The position numbers and the translations under genes are program-made. Shown here piece after piece: positions 24,413-33,987 of a DNA stretch of 64,000 bases (position 1 is its first letter; each line of letters begins with the position of its first letter). The notes beneath the pieces were generated by a model. The model saw only the letters and a program-made list of their open reading frames with translations, was not told the DNA's origin and did no database searches. Source of the stretch: Bacteroidales bacterium (lineage in GTDB: Bacteria > Bacteroidota > Bacteroidia > Bacteroidales > UBA1715); contig JAFXAU010000026.1 of NCBI GenBank assembly GCA_017516865.1, forward strand, positions 69,220-133,219. Reading direction: 5' to 3'.

Positions 24413-24432
24413 GTGTTTCGGTACGGTAATTC

Positions 24433-24462
24433 TGTAGAGACGCGATTAATCGCGTCTCTACA
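24433..24462. repeat. 30-bp perfect palindrome
   Basis: TGTAGAGACGCGATT followed by its exact reverse complement. A close relative with one change lies at 50481-50508, and shorter relatives at 18961 and 29561. It follows the RhuM/PLD gene by 20 bases. Confidence 0.8.
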
Positions 24463-24508
24463 ATTTTAATAAATAGTAACCCATAATTCATAATTAAACG
24501 AATTTTGG

Positions 24509-24516
24509 TATATTTG
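24509..24516 (+). promoter_or_regulatory. -7 box TATATTTG before ricT
   Basis: Exact TAnnTTTG, 35 bases before the ATG at 24552. A two- to three-unit heptanucleotide remnant (AATTCAT, AATTAAA) lies just upstream at 24485-24498. Confidence 0.6.
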
Positions 24517-24551
24517 CAACGTATATGTGAAATAGTGCATGTACAAAATTT

Positions 24552-25907
24552 ATGGAAAAACAGAATATATCAAATATACGTAAAGAAGGTACAATGGCTT
24601 CGACCGAGGATTTGGAGGCATACGTACAGAAGGTTAAGCAGTCGGCGCAACGGAGCGGCAGTTCCATGTTGTACTGCTACGACTGGATGAAATATCTTGA
24701 CACGAACAGTAATCAAAATAAAATCGTTGAGGTTCGTTTTAAAAATACGAGAAAGGATTTTTATATAAACGAGCAAGGATTGGCGTTGTCGATTGGCGAT
24801 ATTGTCGCAGTTGAAGCTTCGCCTGGTCACGACATTGGGGTTGTTTCGCTTACCGGCGATTTGGTTCGTTGCCAAATTCATAAGGCATACGGAAAAAAAC
24901 TTCCTGAATCGTTTGGAAAAATCTACCGTAAGGCTAAACTGAGCGACATTGAAAAATGGAAGGAAGCTAAGGCGTTGGAACATAAAACGATGATTCGTGC
25001 ACGTCAGATTGCAAAAGACCTTCGTTTGAATATGAAGATTGGAGACGTTGAATATCAGGGAGATAAGACAAAAGCAATTTTCTATTACATTGCCGATGAA
25101 CGCGTTGATTTCCGAGAATTGATAAAGGTCTTCGCGGAAGAATTTAAAATTCGTATTGAAATGCGGCAAATCGGTGTCCGTCAGGAAGCTGGACGAATAG
25201 GCGGAGTGGGGTTGTGCGGTCGCGACCTTTGTTGTTCGACGTTCATTACGAATTTTAGTTCCGTGTCGACCAATGCGGCACGTTATCAGGAGGTTTCGCT
25301 CAATCCGCAAAAAATGGCGGGACAGTGCGGCAAACTGAAATGCTGCCTGAATTTTGAACTTGCCTGCTACATGGACGCACGTAAGAATTTCCCTGAATCG
25401 AATGTCGCTCTTGAATTTAAAGAAGGACGTGCTCATTTGGCAAAAACCGATGTTTACAAGGGAATTTTAACGTATCAGTATAAAAAAGACGACCTTCCCG
25501 TGTTTGTAGAATTGCCTGTCGACCGCGTGAAGGAAATAATTGAACTGAATAAAAAAGGCATAAAACCTGATTCTCTTCTTGGAAATGTACAATCCGAAGA
25601 AGTTGGTTATGAACCTGATTATGAAAATGTTGTCGGTCAAGAAAGTTTGACGCGTTTCGACAAGAAAAAGAAGAAAAAGAAACACGGTAACCGTAATCAG
25701 AATCAAAATCAGCCTCAAAATCAAAATGCGCAGGGTTCTCAGCCAGCGCCGGTACAGAACCAACAGAAAGGGGCGGAGGCACAAAATAAGCCTCAGCAAG
25801 GAAATGCAAATGGTGGCGGTCAAAATAAAAACCGACATAAACATCGGAATAATAACAATCGCCCTAATCATCAGCAACAGCAAGGCAACGGAGGTTCGAA
25901 TGCGTAA
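24552..25907 (+). CDS. ricT: PSP1-domain protein RicT (YaaT-like)
   Basis: A 451-residue protein with the PSP1 domain. The conserved cysteine signatures GGVGLCGRDLCCSTF and GQCGKLKCCLNFELACY are present; in Bacillus the homologue YaaT/RicT belongs to an Fe-S complex affecting RNase Y and development. In Bacteroidota it is usually found next to gldH, as here, where the genes overlap by eight bases. The last roughly 80 residues, after a KKKKKKH run, form a low-complexity Gln/Asn-rich tail (NQNQNQPQNQN...). The start at 24552 fits the promoter; an ATG at codon 15 is a possible alternative. Confidence 0.9.
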   Translation: MEKQNISNIRKEGTMASTEDLEAYVQKVKQSAQRSGSSMLYCYDWMKYLDTNSNQNKIVEVRFKNTRKDFYINEQGLALSIGDIVAVEASPGHDIGVVSLTGDLVRCQIHKAYGKKLPESFGKIYRKAKLSDIEKWKEAKALEHKTMIRARQIAKDLRLNMKIGDVEYQGDKTKAIFYYIADERVDFRELIKVFAEEFKIRIEMRQIGVRQEAGRIGGVGLCGRDLCCSTFITNFSSVSTNAARYQEVSLNPQKMAGQCGKLKCCLNFELACYMDARKNFPESNVALEFKEGRAHLAKTDVYKGILTYQYKKDDLPVFVELPVDRVKEIIELNKKGIKPDSLLGNVQSEEVGYEPDYENVVGQESLTRFDKKKKKKKHGNRNQNQNQPQNQNAQGSQPAPVQNQQKGAEAQNKPQQGNANGGGQNKNRHKHRNNNNRPNHQQQQGNGGSNA

Positions 25908-26364
25908 GTTGTTCATTGTGTTACTCGTCGTATTGACGGCTGCATGTAATTCCAAACAAGTTTTTCATGAACGCGTCGTATTTGACAATTCGGAGTGGTG
26001 CAAAGATTCTGTCGTGCGTTTTTCTGTAGATGTCACAGACACCGTGCAGACGTATGACGTGGTTTTTTCGATTGTGAACGAAGATGATTATCCATACGCA
26101 AATTTGTATTTGTTTACCGATATTATTTTTCCGAACCGTCAATTTTTACGCGACACGGTGGAATTTATGCTGTCAACTAACGACGGTCAGTGGTTGGGAA
26201 GTGGTATGAACGGCTACGAGAACAACTTTCAATTCAAGTCGAATGTCCGTTTCCCGCAGTGCGGAACGTATGTGTTTGCCTTTGAACAGGCCATGCGGTG
26301 CAAAAACAACGACTGTTGCGTGGAAGGAATAAAGTCAGTCTCCCTTTCTCTGAATAAGAAATAA
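25900..26364 (+). CDS. gldH: Gliding-motility lipoprotein GldH
   Basis: A 154-residue lipoprotein: signal MRKLFIVLLVVLTAAC (lipobox Cys16), then the GldH pattern with DYPYANLYLFTDIIFPN, DTVEFMLSTNDGQWLGSGMNG and FVFAFEQAMR. GldH is one of the lipoproteins needed for gliding in Flavobacterium, but it is kept in many non-gliding Bacteroidota. The ATG at 25900 overlaps the ricT stop by eight bases, suggesting translational coupling. trmB follows after one base. Confidence 0.88.
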   Translation: MRKLFIVLLVVLTAACNSKQVFHERVVFDNSEWCKDSVVRFSVDVTDTVQTYDVVFSIVNEDDYPYANLYLFTDIIFPNRQFLRDTVEFMLSTNDGQWLGSGMNGYENNFQFKSNVRFPQCGTYVFAFEQAMRCKNNDCCVEGIKSVSLSLNKK

Positions 26365-26365
26365 T

Positions 26366-27070
26366 ATGAGTGCAAAAAATAAATTACAGCGTTTTGCCGA
26401 AAACGAAACTTTTCCAAACGTCATTCAGCCTGAATTTGACGAAGTTTTTCACAAGGATTATCGGTTGAAAAATAAGTGGGCTGCTGAATTTTGGAAAAAC
26501 ACGAATCCTTTGGTGCTGGAACTCGGTTGTGGGAAGGGCGAATATACTGTTTCGTTGGCGGAACGGTTCTCCGAAAAAAACTATATAGGAATCGACATTA
26601 AAGGTGCTCGTTTTTGGCGTGGAGCAAAGTCTGCGTTGGAAAAAGGATTGCCAAATGTCGCTTTCGTGCGGACACGCATAGAATTTATAGACTCATTTTT
26701 CGGAGCAAACGAGGTTGACGAGATTTGGATAACCTTTCCCGATCCGCAACTTGCCGAACGACGTGCGAAAAAAAGACTGACGTCACCTCGGTTTCTCAAT
26801 ATGTATCTCGGCATGCTGAAACCAGGAGCAAACGTAAATCTCAAAACCGACAGCAAAGAATTGTATGACTACACAAAATCATTGTTGGAATTCAATAAAC
26901 AGGAAATTTTGATAGCAACCGATGATTTGTACAATTCTCCGTATTGCGACGAAACACTTTCTATAAAAACACACTACGAATCGTATTATCTTTCACAAGG
27001 TAAACCAATTACATATATACAATTTAGATTGAACGGTGTAATACAAGATTTACCCGAAAGTGAGGAATAG
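26366..27070 (+). CDS. trmB: tRNA (guanine-N7)-methyltransferase
   Basis: A 234-residue SAM-dependent enzyme forming m7G46 in tRNA. The SAM-binding motif is PLVLELGCGKGEYTVSLAE and the TrmB family motif is EIWITFPDPQLAERRAKKRLTSPRFL. Length is normal. It starts one base after the gldH stop, so ricT-gldH-trmB form a compact operon. Confidence 0.95.
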   Translation: MSAKNKLQRFAENETFPNVIQPEFDEVFHKDYRLKNKWAAEFWKNTNPLVLELGCGKGEYTVSLAERFSEKNYIGIDIKGARFWRGAKSALEKGLPNVAFVRTRIEFIDSFFGANEVDEIWITFPDPQLAERRAKKRLTSPRFLNMYLGMLKPGANVNLKTDSKELYDYTKSLLEFNKQEILIATDDLYNSPYCDETLSIKTHYESYYLSQGKPITYIQFRLNGVIQDLPESEE

Positions 27071-27148
27071 AGAAAATCATAATAAATGGTGATTGTTCTA
27101 CTTTAGAATTTAAAACAACTTTGTTCGCATAATGAATAGGAAATCAAT

Positions 27149-29557
27149 ATGAAGTTGTCAGAGTTAAAAAACGGCGAAACGGCCGTTATCGTTAGAGTTC
27201 AAGGACATGGCGGATTCCGTAAGAGAATTATGGAAATGGGGTTCGTGCGCGGGCAGAAAGTCACATCTGTCATAAATGCTCCAATGAACGATCCGATAAA
27301 ATACTCAATAATGGGGTACGATGTTTCACTTCGTCGCAGTGAGGCGAATCTTATTGAAGTACTTTCAGAAGCGGATGCGGATGCAAAACTTTCGGCGGAG
27401 GACGCAAAAGCGCCAAGTTATTATGCCTGTGGCGAATGTAGTGCTTGTCAGTCGAATTGCTTGACAAATCTTCATAAAACAACGCAACGAAACATCATCA
27501 ATATTGCGTTTGTTGGAAATCCCAATAGTGGGAAAACCTCGTTGTTCAACGCACTTTCGGGTGGAAGTGAACACGTAGGAAATTACAGCGGTGTTACTGT
27601 CGACGTAAAAACTGGCCATTTCAATTATCGAGGCTATCACTTCAATGTGAGCGATTTGCCAGGAACATATTCGCTTTCGGCGTATTCTCCCGAAGAAATT
27701 TATGTCCGCCGTTATCTGCAAAATTCTATGCCCGATGTTATTATCAACGCCGTGGTCGCATCGAATTTGGAACGAAATTTTTATTTGACGACAGAACTCA
27801 TCGACCTCAATCAGCGAGTGGTTGTGGCATTGAATATGTACGACGAACTTACCGCAAGCGGTGCAAATCTTGATTACGGACATCTTGGCTCCATGATGGG
27901 GATTCCAATGGTACCGACCGTTGCTAAAAATGGTCAAGGACTGGATAAACTGCTTGACACTATTATAGAACTATTTGAGGGGAAAAATGAGACAGCCCGT
28001 CACGTACATATCAACTATGGCAACGTGATGGAGCCCGAAATCACTGCGTTGAGCGAGAAAATGCACGAGTCGCACGATTTGCCTCAACAGTTTCCTGCTC
28101 GTTACTGGGCAATCAAAATGATTGAAAACGACACGGAAGCTATTGAATCGCTCAAGTCGTGCCAAAATTTCTCGGAGTGGGAGAGAATGGCGAAAACTTC
28201 GGCGGAACTGATTGAACGACAGTTAGGTACCGATGTTGAGACATCTATAAGCGACGCAAAATATGGATTTATTACGGGAGCGTTGCACGAAACCTTTGTC
28301 GAAGGGAAAATCGACATTAACCGAAAAACACGGAAAATTGACAAATTGGTAGCAAACCGTTGGCTGGGCTTTCCACTTTTCATACTCATAATGTGGCTTA
28401 TGTTCTACGTCACATTTGAACTTGGCGCTTTCCCGCAGGATTGGATTGATGCGGGTTTTACTTCACTAAGTGACTGGTTGAATGAGGTTATGCCCGACAA
28501 TATTTGGCGTTCCTTGTTTGTTGACGGAATTATAGCCGGCATTGGCGCCGTGTGTTCATTTGTGCCGAATATTTTGCTTCTGTATCTTTTCATTTCGATT
28601 ATGGAAGACTCTGGCTACATGTCGCGTGCTGCATTCATTATGGACAACCTTATGCACAAAATGGGATTGCACGGAAAATCGTTCATTCCAATGTTGATGG
28701 GTTTTGGGTGCAATGCTCCGGCAATTATGGCGACACGAACCATTGAAAGTCGCAGTAGCCGATTAATAACGATTCTTGTGATACCGTTTATGTCGTGTAC
28801 GGCTCGTTTGCCAATATATGTGTTGTTGGCAGGGACGTTTTTCCCAGACCACGCTGCTACGATAATGATTTTCTTGTATTTACTCGGTATTGTCGTTGCC
28901 GCCATTAGTGCGAAACTGCTTCGTGCCGTAAAGTTCGGCAAAGACGAGACTCCGTTTGTGATGGAGTTGCCGCCATACCGAATGCCGACGATTGTGGCTG
29001 TGCTGAAACACATGTGGGACAAATGTTATCAGTATCTTAAAAAGATTGGAACGGTGATACTTGGAGCATCAATCATCATTTGGTTTTTGTCGTATTTTCC
29101 AAGACCGACAGTGGAAACTACCAACGAACAAGGCGAAGTTGTCGTCGTTCAGGCAGACGCAAGTCAGACGGACTTTGAAAACTCGTATTTGGGACGATTC
29201 GGTAAATTGGTGGCACCGGTAATGGCACCGTTAGGACTTGACTGGAAAGCGAGTGTGGCTATCATTGCAAGTCTTCCGGCGAAAGAAATTGCAGTAAGTA
29301 CCTTGGGTGTGCTTTATGGTAATGAAGACGAGGACACTTTGGGCGATTCGCTTGTTGCTTCAAATTCGTTCACCAATGCGTCGGCTTTGGCGTTTATGGT
29401 GTTTATGTTGCTCTGTTTCCCTTGCATGGCGACAATAGGAGCAATATATGGCGAAACGGGCAAGAAACGCTGGGCGGCATTTTCAGTGATTTACCCTACG
29501 GTTGTTGCGTGGGTTATGGCGTGGATTGTATTCCTGATAGGGAGTTTTGTGATATAA
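27149..29557 (+). CDS. feoAB: Fused FeoA-FeoB ferrous iron transporter
   Basis: An 802-residue fusion. Residues 1-78 are an FeoA SH3-like domain (LKNGETAVIVRVQGHGGFRKR). A cysteine-rich linker, YACGECSACQSNC (Cys 94, 97, 100, 104), leads to the FeoB G-domain: P-loop GNPNSGKTS at 123-131, DLPGTYSL, NMYDE. The membrane part has the Gate motifs (MGFGCNAPAIMATRTIE and CFPCMATIGAIYGE). FeoB imports Fe2+ across the inner membrane. The fusion is common in Bacteroidota. A poor -7 box (CAACTTTG, 27116-27123) precedes it; a Fur box was not recognised. Confidence 0.95.
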   Translation: MKLSELKNGETAVIVRVQGHGGFRKRIMEMGFVRGQKVTSVINAPMNDPIKYSIMGYDVSLRRSEANLIEVLSEADADAKLSAEDAKAPSYYACGECSACQSNCLTNLHKTTQRNIINIAFVGNPNSGKTSLFNALSGGSEHVGNYSGVTVDVKTGHFNYRGYHFNVSDLPGTYSLSAYSPEEIYVRRYLQNSMPDVIINAVVASNLERNFYLTTELIDLNQRVVVALNMYDELTASGANLDYGHLGSMMGIPMVPTVAKNGQGLDKLLDTIIELFEGKNETARHVHINYGNVMEPEITALSEKMHESHDLPQQFPARYWAIKMIENDTEAIESLKSCQNFSEWERMAKTSAELIERQLGTDVETSISDAKYGFITGALHETFVEGKIDINRKTRKIDKLVANRWLGFPLFILIMWLMFYVTFELGAFPQDWIDAGFTSLSDWLNEVMPDNIWRSLFVDGIIAGIGAVCSFVPNILLLYLFISIMEDSGYMSRAAFIMDNLMHKMGLHGKSFIPMLMGFGCNAPAIMATRTIESRSSRLITILVIPFMSCTARLPIYVLLAGTFFPDHAATIMIFLYLLGIVVAAISAKLLRAVKFGKDETPFVMELPPYRMPTIVAVLKHMWDKCYQYLKKIGTVILGASIIIWFLSYFPRPTVETTNEQGEVVVVQADASQTDFENSYLGRFGKLVAPVMAPLGLDWKASVAIIASLPAKEIAVSTLGVLYGNEDEDTLGDSLVASNSFTNASALAFMVFMLLCFPCMATIGAIYGETGKKRWAAFSVIYPTVVAWVMAWIVFLIGSFVI

Positions 29558-29560
29558 AGA

Positions 29561-29584
29561 GTAGACGTAGCGCTACGTCTCTGC
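29561..29584. repeat. Palindrome AGACGTAGC/GCTACGTCT
   Basis: An 18-base perfect palindrome (29563-29580) in a GTAG...CTGC setting, immediately past the feoAB stop. It resembles the GTAGAGACG-type palindromes at 24433 and 50481 and may act as a hairpin at the feoAB 3' end, though no T-run follows. Confidence 0.6.
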
Positions 29585-29659
29585 AGAAAGGGAAAACATT
29601 TTCAATAAAATCAAAAGTTACTACGTTTTTTTCTCTACCTTTACGGTCGATTATTTACA

Positions 29660-31936
29660 ATGAGAAAATACGTCGTTTTCATAGGTCTATTGATTTGGAA
29701 CACAATTGGTTTCGCGCAAGTTCCCGGCACGTGGAATGAATATTTCTCATTTCGTAATATACAGCAACTTGAAGCTGTTGACGATAATGTTTTTGCTTTG
29801 TCGGAAAATGGCATTTTTATATATAACACTTCGACGCAAGAGATTCAAAAAGTGACGAAATTAAACGGGTTGAGTACCGTTGGACTGAGTTGTATGGCTT
29901 TTTGCGATTCCACGTCGTCGTTTTTGATAGGATATGGCGACGGTACGCTTGATATTTTAGAATATCCGTCACTAAGAGTACAATCCATTCCTATCATTGC
30001 GAACAAATCAATTTATGGTTCAAAGAAAATCAATTCGATTGTAATGAAAAACGACACCGCCGTGATAGCCACCGAATTTGGCGTGCTAACCTTTTCTATG
30101 ACGACGAAGAATTTTATTTCAACAACCATTTTGAGTGACGATGGAAGTTATGTGGCGGCTAAATCGGTCACGACGGACGGCGATAAAATATACGTTGCGA
30201 CGACCAAAGGAATTTTCTCGGCGAACCTTTCAAATGCCAATATTTCCGATTTTTCATCGTGGACGAAACTCAAAAACATTCCATACGAAAACGATACCAT
30301 CAGCCACATTGCTGCTCTTAACGGCACAATTTACTATGCTCACAAAAACATTGCCGACGCAAGTAAAGATTCTGTCTTTAAAATACACGACGGGAATGCG
30401 GAGGCTTTTAAGACGCAGATGGGCGATATAACAGCTCTTCGTGTAAGAAAAACGGATATTTGTCTGACATCGCATTATACTGCACGATTGTACAATCAAG
30501 AAGAAAAACTCGTTTGTCAATTTGACTCACTGAGTGTGAATAATTTCTTTTCCGATATTGTTCGGATGGAGAATGGTTCGATTTATATAAGCGACAAAAC
30601 GCTATGTTTATATGATAACTATTCAAAAAAGAATATTATTCCCAATGGGCCAAATTCAAACCATATTACAGATATGTACTTCATAAATAACGAATTACAT
30701 GTAGTCTGTGGAAACATAGCATTATGGGAGATGTTAATGTATAACATAAAAACAGAAGGTGGTGGTTGGTATGGTCATACAAACTGGAAACTTGGAAATT
30801 CAATTTGTGTTTATGCAATACCGAATACGAGAACGTATTACATAGGAACGTATGGATTTGGTTTTACCGAAAATGAAGTTGCATGGCAAACAGGCAATGT
30901 TTTTGATGCATCAAATTCAGCTCTACACACATATTATTCAAGCGATAAAAATACAAGTATCTATGACATTACAAGCGACAAATATGGTAATCTTTGGTTG
31001 TTGAATTCTGGTAATGATTATCCATTAGTGGTAAGAGATGTTAATAATAACTGGTATTCGTATTATTTAGCAAAAACATCAGGGAGCATTAAAAATCAAA
31101 AAAATCTTTTCAAACACTTTGTAATTGATAGTCGTGGATATAAATGGTTGACCGGGACAGGGTATTTAACTGTATTCTATGAAAATAAGACATTTGACGA
31201 CACTTCTGATGATAGTTTTATACAAATTGCATTAAACGACAACGAAGGATCTATTGCTGAATATACGACCTGTGTTGTGGAAGATTTGGATGGTGAAATA
31301 TGGATTGGAACAAGTCAGGGTATTGCCGTTCATTCAGCGCCTTCAAGAGTGTTCAAGGATAGAAAAAATATCTCAAGAATCAAGATAGAAATAGATGGTG
31401 AAGTTGGATATTTGCTTAGTTCCGAAATTATCACGACTATTGCGGTAGATGGAGCGAATAGGAAATGGATTGGTACTGAAAATTCTGGGGTTTTTCTTAT
31501 CTCTGAAAATGGAACGGAGCAATTGCAGAATTTTACAAAAATTAACAGTCCGTTGCCCTCGAACACAATCACTAGTATTGTGATAGATCAAGAAAGTGGT
31601 GAAGTGTATATTGGAACAGAAGATGGACTAGTTTCATTCATTGGTTCTGCAACAATCGGTGACAGCGAGATGGAAAATATCATTGTATATCCTAATCCAG
31701 TTCGTGAAATATATGAAGGTGAGATTTACATTAAAGGCGTTGTATCCAATGCTACAATAAAAATCACCGATGTCTCTGGGAACATAGTCCGTACAATAAT
31801 TGCCAATGGCGGCACGGCGATATGGGACGGTCGTAATGTATATGGGAACAGAGTAAAAACTGGAGTATATTTTATTTATATTTCTGATGAAACAGGGCAA
31901 TTTACCAAAGTGACAAAAATGTTGTTCATTAATTAA
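29660..31936 (+). CDS. porZ: PorZ-like type IX secretion protein
   Basis: A 758-residue exported protein. A signal peptide (MRKYVVFIGLLIWNTIGFAQ) is followed by two beta-propeller-like halves built of short blades (for example ALSENGIFIYNT, GEIWIGTSQGIAVH, RKWIGTENSGVFLI, GEVYIGTEDGLVSF) and a C-terminal beta-sandwich (from about residue 672: IIVYPNPVREIYEGEIYI ... KTGVYFIYI) like type IX sorting domains. PorZ in Porphyromonas gingivalis sits on the cell surface and delivers anionic LPS to the PorU sortase complex. The architecture fits, but other propeller proteins with such a tail exist. The 3' end overlaps the convergent gtrA-like gene by eight bases. Confidence 0.75.
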   Translation: MRKYVVFIGLLIWNTIGFAQVPGTWNEYFSFRNIQQLEAVDDNVFALSENGIFIYNTSTQEIQKVTKLNGLSTVGLSCMAFCDSTSSFLIGYGDGTLDILEYPSLRVQSIPIIANKSIYGSKKINSIVMKNDTAVIATEFGVLTFSMTTKNFISTTILSDDGSYVAAKSVTTDGDKIYVATTKGIFSANLSNANISDFSSWTKLKNIPYENDTISHIAALNGTIYYAHKNIADASKDSVFKIHDGNAEAFKTQMGDITALRVRKTDICLTSHYTARLYNQEEKLVCQFDSLSVNNFFSDIVRMENGSIYISDKTLCLYDNYSKKNIIPNGPNSNHITDMYFINNELHVVCGNIALWEMLMYNIKTEGGGWYGHTNWKLGNSICVYAIPNTRTYYIGTYGFGFTENEVAWQTGNVFDASNSALHTYYSSDKNTSIYDITSDKYGNLWLLNSGNDYPLVVRDVNNNWYSYYLAKTSGSIKNQKNLFKHFVIDSRGYKWLTGTGYLTVFYENKTFDDTSDDSFIQIALNDNEGSIAEYTTCVVEDLDGEIWIGTSQGIAVHSAPSRVFKDRKNISRIKIEIDGEVGYLLSSEIITTIAVDGANRKWIGTENSGVFLISENGTEQLQNFTKINSPLPSNTITSIVIDQESGEVYIGTEDGLVSFIGSATIGDSEMENIIVYPNPVREIYEGEIYIKGVVSNATIKITDVSGNIVRTIIANGGTAIWDGRNVYGNRVKTGVYFIYISDETGQFTKVTKMLFIN

Positions 31937-32351
31937 GTCCTGTGTTTTTGAAAACAAACCGTACCATCAAAAAATTGATGGGTATGACTATAATGAAGAC
32001 AAAGATTGGGGCAATTGATGAAGAAAGCCCCAACCATAAAAATACATTCAGGAAAAGAATATGCAAGCCATAATTTATGGCGTGAGCGACACCGAATCCG
32101 AATCCTTTTTTCAAAGAAGGTTTTTCGCGAAACGTAAAATATGCCGACAAAAAGAAATTTCCGAAGAAACTGATGATATATCCAAACGTGTAGTCAACAT
32201 TCAACCAAAATTCCGTCTGCGGAGTGACGAACTCCTTGAGCAAGTAATATATACCATAATGAATGGCTGTGGCAACGACCCCAACACATCCCCAACGGAT
32301 AAACTCCACGAGCTTTTGATTTGATACTATTTTCTGAACAATTCTATTCAC
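31929..32351 (-). CDS. GtrA-like membrane protein
   Basis: A 140-residue protein with four predicted membrane helices and the GtrA family start (KLVEFIRWGCVGVVATAIHYGIYYLL). GtrA proteins are thought to flip undecaprenyl-phosphate-linked glucose across the inner membrane for surface glycan modification. A GtrB-like enzyme and a large GT-C-like membrane protein lie 7-9 kb away (41022, 38734), so the three parts of a Gtr system are present in one cluster though not in one operon. Confidence 0.88.
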   Translation of the reverse strand: MNRIVQKIVSNQKLVEFIRWGCVGVVATAIHYGIYYLLKEFVTPQTEFWLNVDYTFGYIISFFGNFFLSAYFTFREKPSLKKGFGFGVAHAINYGLHILFLNVFLWLGLSSSIAPIFVFIIVIPINFLMVRFVFKNTGLN

Positions 32352-32365
32352 ATCCGTAATTATCG

Positions 32366-32373
32366 CAAAACTA
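32366..32373 (-). promoter_or_regulatory. -7 box TAGTTTTG before the gtrA-like gene
   Basis: Exact TAnnTTTG on the minus strand, 15 bases upstream of the ATG at 32351; divergent with the acyltransferase promoter 23 bases away. Confidence 0.55.
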
Positions 32374-32395
32374 TTACTTTTTTAGTCAAAATAAC

Positions 32396-32403
32396 TACTT
32401 TTG
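32396..32403 (+). promoter_or_regulatory. -7 box TACTTTTG before the acyltransferase gene
   Basis: Exact TAnnTTTG, 19 bases before the ATG at 32422. It argues against the earlier TTG start at 32401, which overlaps this box. Confidence 0.6.
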
Positions 32404-32421
32404 CACCAAACAAAAAAAACG

Positions 32422-33984
32422 ATGAAAATATATTCCATATCGAAAGACGATACTAACATTATAAAAGGTGTTGGCATTCTATTAATAGTCTTACACAATT
32501 TCTTTCATTGGATATCACCTTCACCTGGAGAAAACGAGTTTAATTTCAGTTCAGAAAGAATCTTTTATTTCTTCAAAGAATTATATGCCTATCCTGGAGA
32601 AGTTATTAATATCCTGTTTAGTTATTTTGGACATTTTGGAGTACAATTATTTCTCTTTATTAGCGGATACGGAATGACATTGTCGCTGTTGAAAAAAAAC
32701 ATGTCGTGGGGAGGATTCCTTGTGACACGTCTCAAAAAACTTTATCCGTTATTATTTACTGGAATTGTCGTTTTCTTCGTTTACACACGCCTTGTGGATG
32801 GAATCTATCTTTCGAAATACGCATGGCAGGAACTTTCATATAAGACGCTATTTGTTCACACACTTCTGCCCAAAAGTGGTATGGGACATATTGGACCATG
32901 GTGGTTTTTTGGTCTCATATTCCAACTTTACGTTTTTTTCCCTTTTTTGTTGAAAATCATGCAAAAATACCAATGGAAAGGGTTTCTTGGCATTTGTATT
33001 CTTGCATATGGTACCGTCTTGATTTCTCAGTTTGAATTTAAGGAATTAAGCGAAGTTCCGTTCTTGGAAAATGCACCCGGACATTTACCAGAATTTTGTC
33101 TTGGCATTTATTTCGCATTAAATAAGGACAAGAATCTTCATTTCTTCTGGTTAATAGGAGCAATACTTATATTCATTCTGGGCAATTTCTTTCACATAAT
33201 GTATCCTCTAACGTTTTTATCCATCACAACTATCTTTGTTTTCTCATACCCAAGCATTAAAAATGGTTGTGAACGATTTCCACGTTCCATAAAACCTATT
33301 CTCCTTCATGTAGGTTCTATTTCTATGTTGCTTTTTGCAACACACACTCCTATAAGGAATTCCTTGGCACAATTCTATAATACATCAAGTGGGGCAATGA
33401 TGCACTTGTTGGGGGCAATTATTTATCTCATTGCAATTTATTGTATTGCACTCATAAGTAAATTATTGTATAAAGCCCTTGTAAAATTATTTAGTTACAT
33501 ACCTACACCCACAAATACGAAGAACACATTGTTCGAAAAAATATTTTTTAGTGCTTTTTGTGCATTTTATGCCTATGTCATATGCTTTTATGTTTTATCG
33601 GTAAAACCACTACACACTCCAGAAGCCGCTCAACCATCAACATATTGCGAGCAAGACACGATTGACATCACCAATGATTATTTTGTCCTTGCACGCTACG
33701 ATATCAACGACAATCCACGGAGCATTGATATGCAAGTAGAATTTGACTATGAAAGTTTTAGCGACGAATATCCTGCTGTAGTTTTTGACATAAGCGGATT
33801 GCTCTGGAATGATTATTCTATGGGGGGAGAGCCGAATACAGGTACTAAGCATTATACCTATAAATACAAGTTTATTAGACCTGTTCTGAAACGTGTCAAG
33901 GGAAAACAATTGTCTATCATTTTTCGAACAAAAAACGAAGTTCACGGAGAAATAAAGAACGTGAATATTGTTGTCAAAAAATAA
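32422..33984 (+). CDS. Acyltransferase 3 family membrane protein
   Basis: A 520-residue inner-membrane acyltransferase of the OafA/NodX type. The N-terminal segment IIKGVGILLIVLHNFFHWIS carries the family His, and about ten membrane helices follow (including GHFGVQLFLFISGYGMTL). The last roughly 130 residues (from about 390) are soluble and look like a beta-sandwich. Such enzymes O-acetylate or otherwise acylate lipopolysaccharide or other surface glycans. The gene is divergent from the gtrA-like gene and converges on the LtaS-like gene three bases away. Confidence 0.85.
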   Translation: MKIYSISKDDTNIIKGVGILLIVLHNFFHWISPSPGENEFNFSSERIFYFFKELYAYPGEVINILFSYFGHFGVQLFLFISGYGMTLSLLKKNMSWGGFLVTRLKKLYPLLFTGIVVFFVYTRLVDGIYLSKYAWQELSYKTLFVHTLLPKSGMGHIGPWWFFGLIFQLYVFFPFLLKIMQKYQWKGFLGICILAYGTVLISQFEFKELSEVPFLENAPGHLPEFCLGIYFALNKDKNLHFFWLIGAILIFILGNFFHIMYPLTFLSITTIFVFSYPSIKNGCERFPRSIKPILLHVGSISMLLFATHTPIRNSLAQFYNTSSGAMMHLLGAIIYLIAIYCIALISKLLYKALVKLFSYIPTPTNTKNTLFEKIFFSAFCAFYAYVICFYVLSVKPLHTPEAAQPSTYCEQDTIDITNDYFVLARYDINDNPRSIDMQVEFDYESFSDEYPAVVFDISGLLWNDYSMGGEPNTGTKHYTYKYKFIRPVLKRVKGKQLSIIFRTKNEVHGEIKNVNIVVKK

Positions 33985-33987
33985 GGA

